DNA from: CAG-411 sp050875145
GTDB taxonomy: Bacteria; Bacillota; Clostridia; Lachnospirales; Lachnospiraceae
Direction of reading: 5' to 3'
Assembly (NCBI GenBank): GCA_050875145.1
Contig: JBNMLH010000002.1
Location: 186,001-250,000, forward strand
DNA: 64,000 nucleotides
Positions 53,003 through 61,599 of the stretch are shown here, one piece after another. A program made the position numbers and the translations under genes. How positions within the stretch are numbered: position 1 is the first letter of the stretch; every line of letters starts with the position of its first letter. The notes beneath the pieces were generated by a model, which saw only the letters and a program-made list of their open reading frames with translations, searched no databases and was not told where the DNA came from.

Positions 53003-53176
53003 ATGACGGAGGAAGCAAAGAAAAAGTTAGATTCTATTTTTGACGAAAGTTTAGAATACGAGATAGTAGAACGAAAAATACTACCAGAAAAGATTATTTG
53101 TAAAGATTGCGGAGGAATTACCTTTGAGGGATTGGATTTGTGCCATCTTTGTGGAGGTATGCTAATTAATATATAA
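53003..53176 (+). CDS. Small zinc-ribbon-like protein, 57 residues
   Basis: A short gene I translated by hand. Begins MTEEAKKKLDSIFDESLEYE and ends with IICKDCGGITFEGLDLCHLCGGMLINI. Two CxxC pairs (residues 33/36 and 47/50) spaced by 10 residues fit a zinc ribbon; the first 30 residues are a charged helix. GTAGGA lies about 3 nt before the ATG. It begins 162 nt after the DUF4186 gene and ends 24 nt before hisC on the same strand. No family recognised. Confidence 0.65.
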   Translation: MTEEAKKKLDSIFDESLEYEIVERKILPEKIICKDCGGITFEGLDLCHLCGGMLINI

Positions 53177-53200
53177 GAATAGATCGGAGGAGCAAAAGTT

Positions 53201-54256
53201 ATGAGACCTTGGGAAAAATACTTTAGAAAAGTGGAGCCGTATGTTCCGGGGGAGCAGCCAAAGTTTGAAAAAATGATTAAGCTAAATACCAATGAGAATC
53301 CATATCCACCATCACCAGAAGTGGAAAAGGTTCTTCGTGAGGTAAATTGTGATAAGTTAAAAATGTATCCAGACCCAACCAGTGAGGTACTTGTGAAAGC
53401 TTTGGCAGAGCGATACCAGGTAAAGGAAGATCAGGTTTTTGTTGGAGTTGGATCAGATGATGTACTTGGAATGGCATTTTTAACCTTTTTTGGTTCGGAT
53501 AAACCGATTTTATTTCCGGATATTACATACTCTTTTTATGATGTGTGGGCAGAATTATTTCAAATACCATATGAAAGACCAGCGTTAGATGCAAACTTTC
53601 GTATAAAGAAGGAAGATTATTATAAGGAAAATGGTGGTGTAGTCATTACAAATCCTAATGCGCCGACTTCCATCTGCGAAGGTATTGACTTTTTGCGTGA
53701 TATTTTGGAACATAATCAGGATGTTGTTGTGATTGTAGATGAAGCGTATATTGATTTTGGAGGTGAGTCTGCCTTACCATTGCTAAAAGAATACGAGAAT
53801 CTATTGGTTGTACAGACCTTTTCTAAATCTCGTTCTATGGCGGGCATGCGAATTGGATATGCGTTTGGTCATCCAGCACTGATTCAAGCAATGAATGATG
53901 TGAAATATTCCTATAACTCGTATACAATGGATTATCTGACGTTGGTAACAGGAGTTGCAGCTTTAGAAGATGAAGCGTATTTCAAGGAAAATTGTGATAA
54001 AATTATTGCTACAAGACAGCGCACAATGGAAAGATTAAGACAATTAGGCTTTTCATTCCCTGATTCAAAGACTAATTTCTTATTTGCAACACATAAAACA
54101 GTTCCAGCAAAAGAATTGTTTGAGGCATTGAGAAAAGAAAAAATATTTGTACGATATTTTGATAAGCCACGTATCGATAATTATTTGCGTATCACAATTG
54201 GTACAGATGAGGAAATGGATGCACTGATTCAATTTTTAGAGGAATATTTAAAATAG
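53201..54256 (+). CDS. hisC: Histidinol-phosphate aminotransferase
   Basis: PLP-dependent fold-type I aminotransferase of histidine synthesis, 351 residues. Signatures: KLNTNENPYPPSP, GVGSDDVLGMAFL, ITNPNAPTS, VDEAYIDFGG, and the PLP-Lys segment TFSKSRSMAGMRIGYAFG. The C-terminal YLRITIGTDEEM is typical of HisC. It stands apart from any other histidine gene here. CGGAGGAG 7 nt before ATG. Could also act on related imidazole or aromatic substrates, as some HisC-like enzymes do. Confidence 0.92.
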   Translation: MRPWEKYFRKVEPYVPGEQPKFEKMIKLNTNENPYPPSPEVEKVLREVNCDKLKMYPDPTSEVLVKALAERYQVKEDQVFVGVGSDDVLGMAFLTFFGSDKPILFPDITYSFYDVWAELFQIPYERPALDANFRIKKEDYYKENGGVVITNPNAPTSICEGIDFLRDILEHNQDVVVIVDEAYIDFGGESALPLLKEYENLLVVQTFSKSRSMAGMRIGYAFGHPALIQAMNDVKYSYNSYTMDYLTLVTGVAALEDEAYFKENCDKIIATRQRTMERLRQLGFSFPDSKTNFLFATHKTVPAKELFEALRKEKIFVRYFDKPRIDNYLRITIGTDEEMDALIQFLEEYLK

Positions 54257-54491
54257 AACCAGACTTGTTGTTAGAGCAAGTGTAGTGTTTCTATGAATAC
54301 TTAGAGAAGTCTAAAAGGTTAAGCAGAGTAAAAAAGAGATAAAGGAAACGTTATGTTTTGAACTTTGGTTCTTTAAATTAGAAAAAAAACTGGAAAATTC
54401 CATACAAAACAGATATAATAATCTTATATAGATTCTGTTGTGTGTGGGGTGGATAGAGTACGGACAGAAGGAAAGGGAGAGGTAATAAAAT

Positions 54492-54887
54492 ATGAAGATT
54501 TTAATTGCTGAGGATGATTTTGCAAGTAGAAAATTTATGCTTCGATTTTTATCAAAATATGGAGAGTGTGATGTAACAGTAGACGGCATGGAAGCAGTAG
54601 ATGCGTTTACTATGGCGTTAGATGCGGATGAAGGATATGATTTAGTATGTCTGGATATTATGATGCCAGAATTAGACGGATATCAGGCATTAAAGCAGAT
54701 TCGAGAATATGAGAAGGAAAAAGGAATCTCCGAAGAAGATGGTGCAAAGATTATTATGACAACTGCATTAAATGAAGGAAGAAATGTTACGAAGGCATTT
54801 GAATTAGGATGCGTTGCATATGCTGGAAAACCAATTGATCAGGATAAGTTTGAAAATGTCCTTCGTAAATTAAATTTAATTGAGTAG
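54492..54887 (+). CDS. Stand-alone CheY-like receiver protein
   Basis: 131 residues: a single receiver domain with all residues for phosphorylation: LIAEDD (acidic pair), LVCLDIMMP (phosphoryl Asp), MTTALNE (switch Thr) and YAGKPI (Lys). No output domain. Its kinase is not adjacent. RBS GGGAGAGG. The 235 nt upstream contain no gene; TATAAT at 54414-54419 may be its -10. Confidence 0.9.
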   Translation: MKILIAEDDFASRKFMLRFLSKYGECDVTVDGMEAVDAFTMALDADEGYDLVCLDIMMPELDGYQALKQIREYEKEKGISEEDGAKIIMTTALNEGRNVTKAFELGCVAYAGKPIDQDKFENVLRKLNLIE

Positions 54888-54959
54888 ATTAGGACTCATG
54901 CAGAGAACGTTGGAGTTGAAAATGGTTTGACTTTGACAGTAATACATTGAGAAATAGTA

Positions 54960-54994
54960 ACAGTTCAGTTCTTGTGACTGAACTGTATTTTTTT
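54960..54994 (+). terminator. Terminator upstream of the tRNA pair
   Basis: A perfect 10-bp stem (54960-54969 with 54977-54986), 7-nt loop and seven T after one A. Confidence 0.9.
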
Positions 54995-55004
54995 GAAAAA
55001 AAAG

Positions 55005-55033
55005 TTGACAAATAGAAGGGGATTGTATATAAT
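55005..55033 (+). promoter_or_regulatory. Consensus promoter of the tRNA pair
   Basis: TTGACA (55005-55010), 17-nt spacer and TATAAT (55028-55033): perfect matches to both sigma-A boxes, 22 nt before tRNA-Val. Confidence 0.93.
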
Positions 55034-55054
55034 AATTAATGTCTTTTGACGAAT

Positions 55055-55127
55055 GGGATCATAGCTCAGCTGGGAGAGCATCTGCCTTACAAGCAGAGGG
55101 TCATAGGTTCGAGTCCTATTGGTCCCA
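55055..55127 (+). tRNA. tRNA-Val (anticodon TAC)
   Basis: 73 nt fold into a full cloverleaf: 7-bp acceptor (GGGATCA with TGGTCCC), D arm, anticodon stem TCTGC/GCAGA with loop CTTACAA (TAC), and TTCGAGT T-loop. Discriminator base A; CCA is not encoded. Confidence 0.97.
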
Positions 55128-55132
55128 TTTAT

Positions 55133-55206
55133 GGCGGGATAGCTCAGTTGGCTAGAGCACACGGTTCATACCCGTGGTGTCGCTGGTTCAAATCCAGTTC
55201 CCGCTA
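55133..55206 (+). tRNA. tRNA-Met (anticodon CAT), elongator type
   Basis: 74 nt with acceptor GGCGGGA/TCCCGCT (first pair G-U), anticodon stem CACGG/CCGTG, loop TTCATAC (CAT) and T-loop TTCAAAT. It lacks the GGG/CCC anticodon stem of initiator tRNA. An Ile tRNA with a modified CAT anticodon cannot be excluded. CCA not encoded. Confidence 0.93.
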
Positions 55207-55236
55207 TTTTATATTTATAATTTAGTAAACAATAGG

Positions 55237-55265
55237 AGTCTTCAGAGTTTCTGAAGGCTTTTTTT
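55237..55265 (+). terminator. Terminator after the tRNA pair
   Basis: A 9-bp stem with one T-G pair (55237-55245 with 55251-55259), 5-nt loop, seven T. Confidence 0.85.
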
Positions 55266-55363
55266 AATCTTATAGATTAAAGTGTCAAAACATCTCAATG
55301 GATGATAAAATATATGTAAACTTCTGTTTTGCTATGGAGAAGTAAAGTAAAGAGGGAGGAGAA

Positions 55364-57544
55364 TTGAAATTGAAAGAAAAACGTATTTGTTTCTTTCCGA
55401 CATTAAAAGGGTATCAAGCTTCCTATTTTATGTCGGATGTAATTGCAGGATTAATAGTGGCTGCGGTATCAATACCTATCTCTATGGGATATGCACAAAT
55501 CGCAGGATTACCGGCTTATTATGGATTATATGGCTCTGTTTTACCTATTTTGTTGTTTGCTATGTTATCTACATCAAAACAATTTGTAATAGGCGTGGAT
55601 GCAGCACCTGCAGCCTTGGTAGGTTCGGCGCTGGCTTCTATGGGGATAACGGCGGGTTCAAAGGAAGCTTTGGCTATTGTTCCGTGTATTACGTTGTGTG
55701 TCGCTTTTTGGCTGATCCTTTTTTCTGTTTTGAGAGTAGGAAAATTGGTGAATTATATTTCGAAACCTGTTATGGGAGGTTTTATTAGTGGTATCTCCTT
55801 TACTATTATATTGATGCAGGTTCCAAAACTTATGGGGCATGGGACGGTAACAGGAGAATTATTTGAAATGTTGTATGGAATCGGTCAGGTATTGGACAAA
55901 ATTAATTGGTTTTCGTTGTTTCTAGGAATTACCACAATTGTTGTTCTTCTGATCTCGAAAAGAATTATGCCTAAATTTCCAATGTCTGTAATAGCTATGG
56001 TGATTGGCGTTATTTTAACAACAGTATTTCATATTGATGAAAAATATAATGTAGCTTTGTTAGCTTCGGTAAAGTCAGGGTTCCCTAAGTTACATCATTT
56101 TCAATTTTACGATTGGGATTATCTGTCAATTCTAGAGAATAGTTTCTCCATTGCGCTAGTGATTACAGCAGGTTCTTTATTGGCAGAAAATAATTTTGCA
56201 AATAAAAATGGATATGAAATTTCGCGTAACCGGGAATTATTTGGATTTGGAATGGGAAATCTGGGGGCAGCATTGTTAGGATGTTGTCCCGTCAATGGAA
56301 GTGTATCAAGAACCTCTATGACAGAGCAATTTGGTAGTAAAAGTCAAATGGCTTCTATTGTGGCAGGAACCAGTATGTTAGCACTGCTTTTGGTTGGAAC
56401 TGGATTTATTCAGTATTTGCCAGTACCTATCCTGACTGGTATCGTAATTGCAGCGTTACTTGGAGTAATGGAAATTAAACTTGCGAAACGTTTGTTTCGA
56501 GAAAGTAAAGTGGAGCTTGGAATATTTCTAAGTGCCTTTTTTGGTGTTTTGATTTTTGGAACCGTTGAGGGTGTTATTATTGGCATTTGTTTATCTTTTA
56601 TTGACGTATTGATTAGAACAACTAAAACACCAAGATGTTTTGTGGGAGTAATACCGGGAAAGAGTGGATTTCATAGTCTGGAACGTAGTAGTGGAGCCAG
56701 AGAGATTAAAGAGACCGTTATTTATCGTTTCCAGGGAAATCTATTTTTTGCGAATATAGATCGATTTGAACAGGATATTTTGGGTAATATAAAAGAGGAT
56801 ACAAAATATGTAATTATTGATGCTGGAGGAATAAATGATATTGATATGTCTGCTGCAGATATGCTAGTTTCCTTAAATTTGAAATTACGAAATAAAGGGA
56901 TTCAGTTCTTTCTTACAGAGCATAAGGGAGAAGTAAACGATAAGCTTCGTCAGTATGGTGCGCAGGCTTTGATTGAAGAAGGTGTTGCGAGAAGAACTAT
57001 TTCAGCAGCTTTGCGTGATGTACATATGTATCCTCCATATCCTTTGGTGGAAAATACAAAGGAACATATGCAATTGGTAATGCATGCGCAGAATCGCAGC
57101 ATAAATGAGTTTGAATGGGCATATGGAAGTGATGCACAAAAGTATATGGTAGAATATACGGAAAAGGTTATTGAGAATCTTTCCAGTGAGGATATTCAAA
57201 ACTTGTCAAAGGGATGGTATTTAGAGCATAATAAAACTAGACTTTGGCATAAGCTTGGTCATGCAGACGAGGAAGTTTTATTATACTATTTAGAATTACA
57301 TCTACATGAAATAGCAGAAAAGCTTGGAAAAAGAAAGCAAGATATAGAAAAAACATTAGAAAAAAGACGTGCGATAATTACAGAACGCCTGAAAAAAGAA
57401 AATTGGGAGGAATATAGTCATTTACAGACACGTTTGAAGAAGTTAGAACAAAAAATGATGAAGGATAAGCCAGAGTTATATCAGGAAATTTTAAAGGTAC
57501 GAGAACAGATACAAGAAGAGAATAAAGAGAAGGAGGATTCATAG
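55364..57544 (+). CDS. SulP-family anion transporter with STAS domain
   Basis: 726 residues. About 10-12 membrane helices (20-420: FMSDVIAGLIVAAVSIPISMGYAQIAGLPAYYGLYGSVLP is the SulP signature), then a STAS domain (about 470-560: YVIIDAGGINDIDMSAADMLVSLNLKLRNKG). The remaining 150 residues are an unusual charged helical extension (EKLGKRKQDIEKTLEKRR). Substrate is probably sulfate or another anion. No ATG fits; the start is TTG 55364 or TTG 55370, both after GGGAGGA. ispF starts one base after the stop, suggesting coupling. Confidence 0.88.
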   Translation: MKLKEKRICFFPTLKGYQASYFMSDVIAGLIVAAVSIPISMGYAQIAGLPAYYGLYGSVLPILLFAMLSTSKQFVIGVDAAPAALVGSALASMGITAGSKEALAIVPCITLCVAFWLILFSVLRVGKLVNYISKPVMGGFISGISFTIILMQVPKLMGHGTVTGELFEMLYGIGQVLDKINWFSLFLGITTIVVLLISKRIMPKFPMSVIAMVIGVILTTVFHIDEKYNVALLASVKSGFPKLHHFQFYDWDYLSILENSFSIALVITAGSLLAENNFANKNGYEISRNRELFGFGMGNLGAALLGCCPVNGSVSRTSMTEQFGSKSQMASIVAGTSMLALLLVGTGFIQYLPVPILTGIVIAALLGVMEIKLAKRLFRESKVELGIFLSAFFGVLIFGTVEGVIIGICLSFIDVLIRTTKTPRCFVGVIPGKSGFHSLERSSGAREIKETVIYRFQGNLFFANIDRFEQDILGNIKEDTKYVIIDAGGINDIDMSAADMLVSLNLKLRNKGIQFFLTEHKGEVNDKLRQYGAQALIEEGVARRTISAALRDVHMYPPYPLVENTKEHMQLVMHAQNRSINEFEWAYGSDAQKYMVEYTEKVIENLSSEDIQNLSKGWYLEHNKTRLWHKLGHADEEVLLYYLELHLHEIAEKLGKRKQDIEKTLEKRRAIITERLKKENWEEYSHLQTRLKKLEQKMMKDKPELYQEILKVREQIQEENKEKEDS

Positions 57545-58081
57545 ATGCGAGTTGGTATGGGATATGATGTGCATAAATTGGCAGATAATAGAAAATTGAT
57601 TATTGGAGGCGTAGAGATTGCACATGAACAGGGACTTTTAGGGCATTCTGATGCGGATGTATTGCTGCATGCGATTATGGATGCTTTGCTAGGAGCAGCA
57701 GCCTTGGGGGATATTGGAAAACATTTTCCGGATACAGATGCAAGATATAAAGGAATATCCAGTTTGAAGTTGCTGGAGCAGGTTGGAAAATTATTAGAAG
57801 AAAAATTATATGTAATTGGGAATATTGATGCTACTATTATTGCGCAGGCACCTAAGATGTTACCGCATATTCCTAAAATGCGAGAAAATATCGCAAATAC
57901 ATTAGGGATAGAGTTAGATCAGATAAATATTAAAGCAACAACGGAAGAGGGATTAGGTTTTACTGGTGAAAAAAAGGGAATATCTTCTCAGGCAATTTGT
58001 TTAATTGAAGAAATGAAGGATTTTATGGTAGCAGATTCAGAGATGCCTCCATGTGGCGGTTGTGGAGGTTGTAAGCGTTAA
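57545..58081 (+). CDS. ispF: 2-C-methyl-D-erythritol 2,4-cyclodiphosphate synthase
   Basis: Fifth enzyme of the MEP isoprenoid pathway. 178 residues: MRVGMGYDVHKL, LLGHSDADVLLHAIMDALLGA (zinc His/Asp), GDIGKHFPDTD and KATTEEGLGFTG are canonical. Normal IspF ends near residue 158; here a 20-residue tail follows, ending in three Cys (170, 173, 176) spaced by Gly-Gly. ATG 57545 directly follows the SulP stop, with AAGGAGGA. The tail may bind metal (inference). Confidence 0.95.
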   Translation: MRVGMGYDVHKLADNRKLIIGGVEIAHEQGLLGHSDADVLLHAIMDALLGAAALGDIGKHFPDTDARYKGISSLKLLEQVGKLLEEKLYVIGNIDATIIAQAPKMLPHIPKMRENIANTLGIELDQINIKATTEEGLGFTGEKKGISSQAICLIEEMKDFMVADSEMPPCGGCGGCKR

Positions 58082-58103
58082 AGACAGACGTATTTTACAT
58101 TAC

Positions 58104-58140
58104 AAAAAGGGAGATATCAAAAGATGATGTCTCCCTTTTT
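58104..58140. terminator. Bidirectional terminator after ispF
   Basis: A 15-bp stem with one G-U pair (58104-58118 with 58126-58140), 7-nt loop, five A on one side and five T on the other. Serves ispF and likely the convergent GGDEF-EAL gene. Confidence 0.88.
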
Positions 58141-58146
58141 GTATAC

Positions 58147-58170
58147 GAGCGACGAGAAAAGATGTCGCTC
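58147..58170. other. Second hairpin after ispF
   Basis: A perfect 7-bp stem (58147-58153 with 58164-58170) with a 10-nt loop and no T-run, between the ispF terminator and the end of the minus-strand gene. Confidence 0.45.
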
Positions 58171-58224
58171 TGTCGGTGCATAGATGGTTGAGTTTTCAAC
58201 GACTATGACAAACGTATATTTTTA

Positions 58225-61200
58225 TCAAGGTTTCATTCTTGTTAGAATATACTCTTCAAATTCAGTTGCAGACATAGGGTTGTGGAATAAAAATCCTTGT
58301 GCAAAATCGCAACCGAAGTTTTTTAGTTGCTCTGCTTGTAAAGTTGTTTCTACACCTTCGGATGAAACAGATAGTTTTAGTTCCTTTGCCATTTCAATTA
58401 TTTTTTTGAAAATAATCCGTTCCTTCTCTTTGCGAATCTTTCCGTTGAAGAAGGCGGTGTCAAGCTTTACGCCGTCGATATCTAAATCCTTTAAACTATT
58501 AATGGCTGAAAATTCTCTACCAAAGTCATCCAAAATAATTTTGAAACCTAAATCTTTCAATTCCTGTACAAGAAATACAGTTGTTTCTGGTGATGTAACA
58601 AATACTTTTTCAGAAATCTCTAATTCCAGATAGTTAATCGGAACGGAATACTGCGTCATAAGTGCTACCAAACGTTCTACAAAGTTTGTTGTAAGAAGAT
58701 GGGAACCAGATATATTAAAGGATACTGGGAATAAAGATAATCCTTTTTCCATCCAACTTTTGAAAATTTTCAAGGTCTGTTCAATGATGTAAAAGTCCAG
58801 TTCTACAATAAAACCATTTTCCTCTAAAACAGGGAAAAAATCCTCTGGTAAAAGAGAAGTACCGTCTGTTGTTTTCCAACGTGCCAATGCTTCGATACCG
58901 ACCATTTGCTCTGTATGTAAAGAATATTGTGGCTGGAAATATGGGACAATTTCTTCATTTTTCATTGCTTGTTCAATGGAGGCTTCAATAGCAAGTTGTT
59001 TTTTGGCTTTTTTCTCTGTATCTCCATTGTATACAGCATAATGACTGACCTCTGTGACTCCCTTGGTAGCTTTTCTTGCGTAGTTTGCTTTATCAATCAT
59101 GGAAGCTAAGTCTTCTCTTTCTCCAGTTGAAAAGTAAACACCACAAGTAAAGTTTAATCGGAAATAGTCTTCAATATTCATGTTTGTAGCACTAAAATGT
59201 GTTTTCATGTCTGTAAAACGTAGAGCTAAATCCTGGGCTGTATCATAGTAAAGCATACATACGAATTCGTCTTTTTCCACATGACAGCACATTTCATTTT
59301 CGTGTTTTTCCTCTTCCAAAACGCGGGCGAAATATTTTAATATTTTATTTCCAATTGTAAATCCATAATTCGCATTAAAAATGCGGAAAGAGTTAATGTC
59401 AAAATAAACAATAGCAATTTTTTTACCTTGATTTTGATCAATCTGTGTTTCTCCTTCTAAGATAAAAGCAGGTAAAGAATACAAACCAGTTAAGCGGTCG
59501 TAATAATTTCTTTTTTGTTCATCAATTGCTTCATTGGTAATAGAATAACTATGCTTTAAACTTCCGTACAGTTCACAGCCATTACCACCCTTTGATTTCA
59601 TCGTTCTTACGGCTACATTTGCACGAAGCAGCATAATCTCAAATGTAAAATCAGAGGCCTTGGTAGAAAAATAGCCAATACTGCAGGTAACATGGACATC
59701 ATCTACGGCATCAATTTTCATCTCGCGGACATGTTGGCAAATAGTTTCAGCTTTTTTGTCGATTTCTTCTAGATTATTTGTGTCGGAAATGAAAACAACG
59801 AATTGGTCATTTCCAACTCGCCCAATAATTTGTCCTGGGAAGGTATCATGTAAAAGTAAAGCGGTTTTTGATAATATTTCATCGGCTGCCAATTGACCGT
59901 AATGGTCTACTAGGATTTTAAAACGGTCTAAATCAAGGAAAAGAAGAGTAGCTTCTTGGTTAGGTGATTTTTCCTGTAAAATTGCGTTTACTTTTGTAGA
60001 TAAAGCATTTGTATTAAATAATTGAGTAAGATTATCGTGGGTAGTTTCCTCCTGCAGTTTTAAATATTGCTGCTTGGAAGCATCGATGTCGATGGTCTTT
60101 CCAATAACCTGATAAGGATTCCCAGTATCATCATACATGACAATACCTTGCATACGATACCAGATGTAAATACCAATATTATTTTTCATTCGGATTTCCA
60201 GTTTAATATTTTTTTTCGTATTACGAGAAAATTGAAATGCATTTAAAAAGGTATTTTGGTCATCTATATGAATTACTTTGCTGTCTCGAATGTAATTTAA
60301 GAAGTCAGGTATTGTTTCGTCAAGGCTGAAAGATGCATCTAGTTTGCCAGAACGTTGCATTACGTTCGTGCGTACATCGTATTCCCATAAACGTTCATTT
60401 GTAAGTTCTGCCAGAATTTGTGATTTCTCATGAAAAAATTCAAGTTCTCTCTGATATTGCTTTTGAATGGTATTGTTAATGATGACACACAAAAAAATAG
60501 GTGAACCATCTGTATCCTCCATAAGTGTTGCGTGCAAGTGAGACCAGCGAATCTGACCAGATTTGTGCATAATACGATATTCAGCAGTAAAAGGACTATG
60601 TTCGCGTAAGGCTTTTTGTACTTTTTCCTGTAATTTAGTTGCATCTTCGGGAAGAACTAAACCAATGCAGATATTATCAAACTTTTCTTCGTACTCAAGG
60701 CGGGAGTAACCTGCAATTTCAAAATAAGTATTGTTTGCATAAAGTAGTTTGAAATCGGTAGCTCGGATTTTTGCAACACCGCCAGGGACGCTATTTGAGA
60801 TAACATCTAATTCTTGTTTGGATTTGGCCAAATCCTGATAGGATACTTTCATGGAAGTAATATCAATACAGGAACATAGATATGCAATTCGTTGTTCTGT
60901 AGCAGTCATTTGTCCTTTAATAAGTAACCAACTGATTGTTCCATCTTTTTTTATAATACGGTATTCAAATCGTAATGCAGTTCCCATATTTAATTGACGT
61001 GCAACGGAAGCTTTAAAGCGTTGTGCATCATCTGGATGAATACGTGCTAAAGCGTTGGTACCAAATAATTTTGTATATTCTTCCTGAGTGTAACCATGTA
61101 ATGTATAAAAATATGGATTTGCATATAAGAGTGTCATTTCACTATTGTATGCAATTTTTATTAAACCGCATTCTGCCTTATTAGCAAGAATGCTAAGCTG

Positions 61201-61230
61201 TTCTTCCTGTTTTTCTAATTCTGTTGTCAA
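58225..61230 (-). CDS. Cyclic-di-GMP phosphodiesterase-type protein: PAS x3, two degenerate GGDEF, EAL
   Basis: 1001 residues, no signal peptide or membrane helix. Three PAS domains (about 12-130, 140-265, 275-395), then two GGDEF domains: the first has GNDQF instead of GGDEF (about 400-560), the second EKDEF (about 575-735). The EAL domain (about 750-995) looks catalytically complete: GIEALARW, SFNISG, LEISEKV, ILDDFGREFSAINSL, VKLD and SEGVETTLQAEQL. The likely role is PAS-signalled degradation of cyclic di-GMP, with the GGDEF domains binding GTP or acting structurally. Monocistronic, minus strand, convergent to ispF. Confidence 0.92.
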   Translation of the reverse strand: MTTELEKQEEQLSILANKAECGLIKIAYNSEMTLLYANPYFYTLHGYTQEEYTKLFGTNALARIHPDDAQRFKASVARQLNMGTALRFEYRIIKKDGTISWLLIKGQMTATEQRIAYLCSCIDITSMKVSYQDLAKSKQELDVISNSVPGGVAKIRATDFKLLYANNTYFEIAGYSRLEYEEKFDNICIGLVLPEDATKLQEKVQKALREHSPFTAEYRIMHKSGQIRWSHLHATLMEDTDGSPIFLCVIINNTIQKQYQRELEFFHEKSQILAELTNERLWEYDVRTNVMQRSGKLDASFSLDETIPDFLNYIRDSKVIHIDDQNTFLNAFQFSRNTKKNIKLEIRMKNNIGIYIWYRMQGIVMYDDTGNPYQVIGKTIDIDASKQQYLKLQEETTHDNLTQLFNTNALSTKVNAILQEKSPNQEATLLFLDLDRFKILVDHYGQLAADEILSKTALLLHDTFPGQIIGRVGNDQFVVFISDTNNLEEIDKKAETICQHVREMKIDAVDDVHVTCSIGYFSTKASDFTFEIMLLRANVAVRTMKSKGGNGCELYGSLKHSYSITNEAIDEQKRNYYDRLTGLYSLPAFILEGETQIDQNQGKKIAIVYFDINSFRIFNANYGFTIGNKILKYFARVLEEEKHENEMCCHVEKDEFVCMLYYDTAQDLALRFTDMKTHFSATNMNIEDYFRLNFTCGVYFSTGEREDLASMIDKANYARKATKGVTEVSHYAVYNGDTEKKAKKQLAIEASIEQAMKNEEIVPYFQPQYSLHTEQMVGIEALARWKTTDGTSLLPEDFFPVLEENGFIVELDFYIIEQTLKIFKSWMEKGLSLFPVSFNISGSHLLTTNFVERLVALMTQYSVPINYLELEISEKVFVTSPETTVFLVQELKDLGFKIILDDFGREFSAINSLKDLDIDGVKLDTAFFNGKIRKEKERIIFKKIIEMAKELKLSVSSEGVETTLQAEQLKNFGCDFAQGFLFHNPMSATEFEEYILTRMKP

Positions 61231-61599
61231 AATAAATTCACCTCACTAGATTGATCGTTGAAAAAATTAAATAAACATATTTATTTTAATGTATAAATAA
61301 AGTTTCGTAATTATCTTGTTTCCTATTCTATTATAGTATTTTTTTTGCTTTTTTTCAATAAATATATAGGAAATACATAAAAAGAAAAAACAAAACTTCA
61401 AAAAAGGAAGAGAACGATAAAAAGTATAGATATGCTGAATATTTGTTATGAAAAGAAAAGAAGGAAAGTAACAGCTATGAGCGAAGAGAGAGGTTTTGAA
61501 AATAAAAAGCAAAAACCTCTTGTCAATGAAAATAGGGATATGATACTATAAAAGGTAGTATCCAAAATGGATGAATTAGCAAATAGAAGGGAAATGATT
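61231..61599. other. Divergent gap between GGDEF-EAL gene and cysS
   Basis: 369 nt, extremely A/T-rich. A 9-bp hairpin (61489-61497 with 61512-61520) has no T-run. I saw no T-box before cysS. The other short frames here are low-complexity. Confidence 0.45.
61520..61549 (+). promoter_or_regulatory. Candidate promoter for cysS
   Basis: TTGTCA (61520-61525) and TACTAT (61544-61549) separated by 18 nt, about 50 nt upstream of the chosen cysS start. The -35 overlaps the end of a hairpin (61489-61520). Confidence 0.5.

Noticed and set aside
61267..61512. 81-residue Phe/Ile/Tyr-rich minus-strand frame before cysS
   Set aside because: Composition is that expected of random A/T-rich DNA; no ribosome site.
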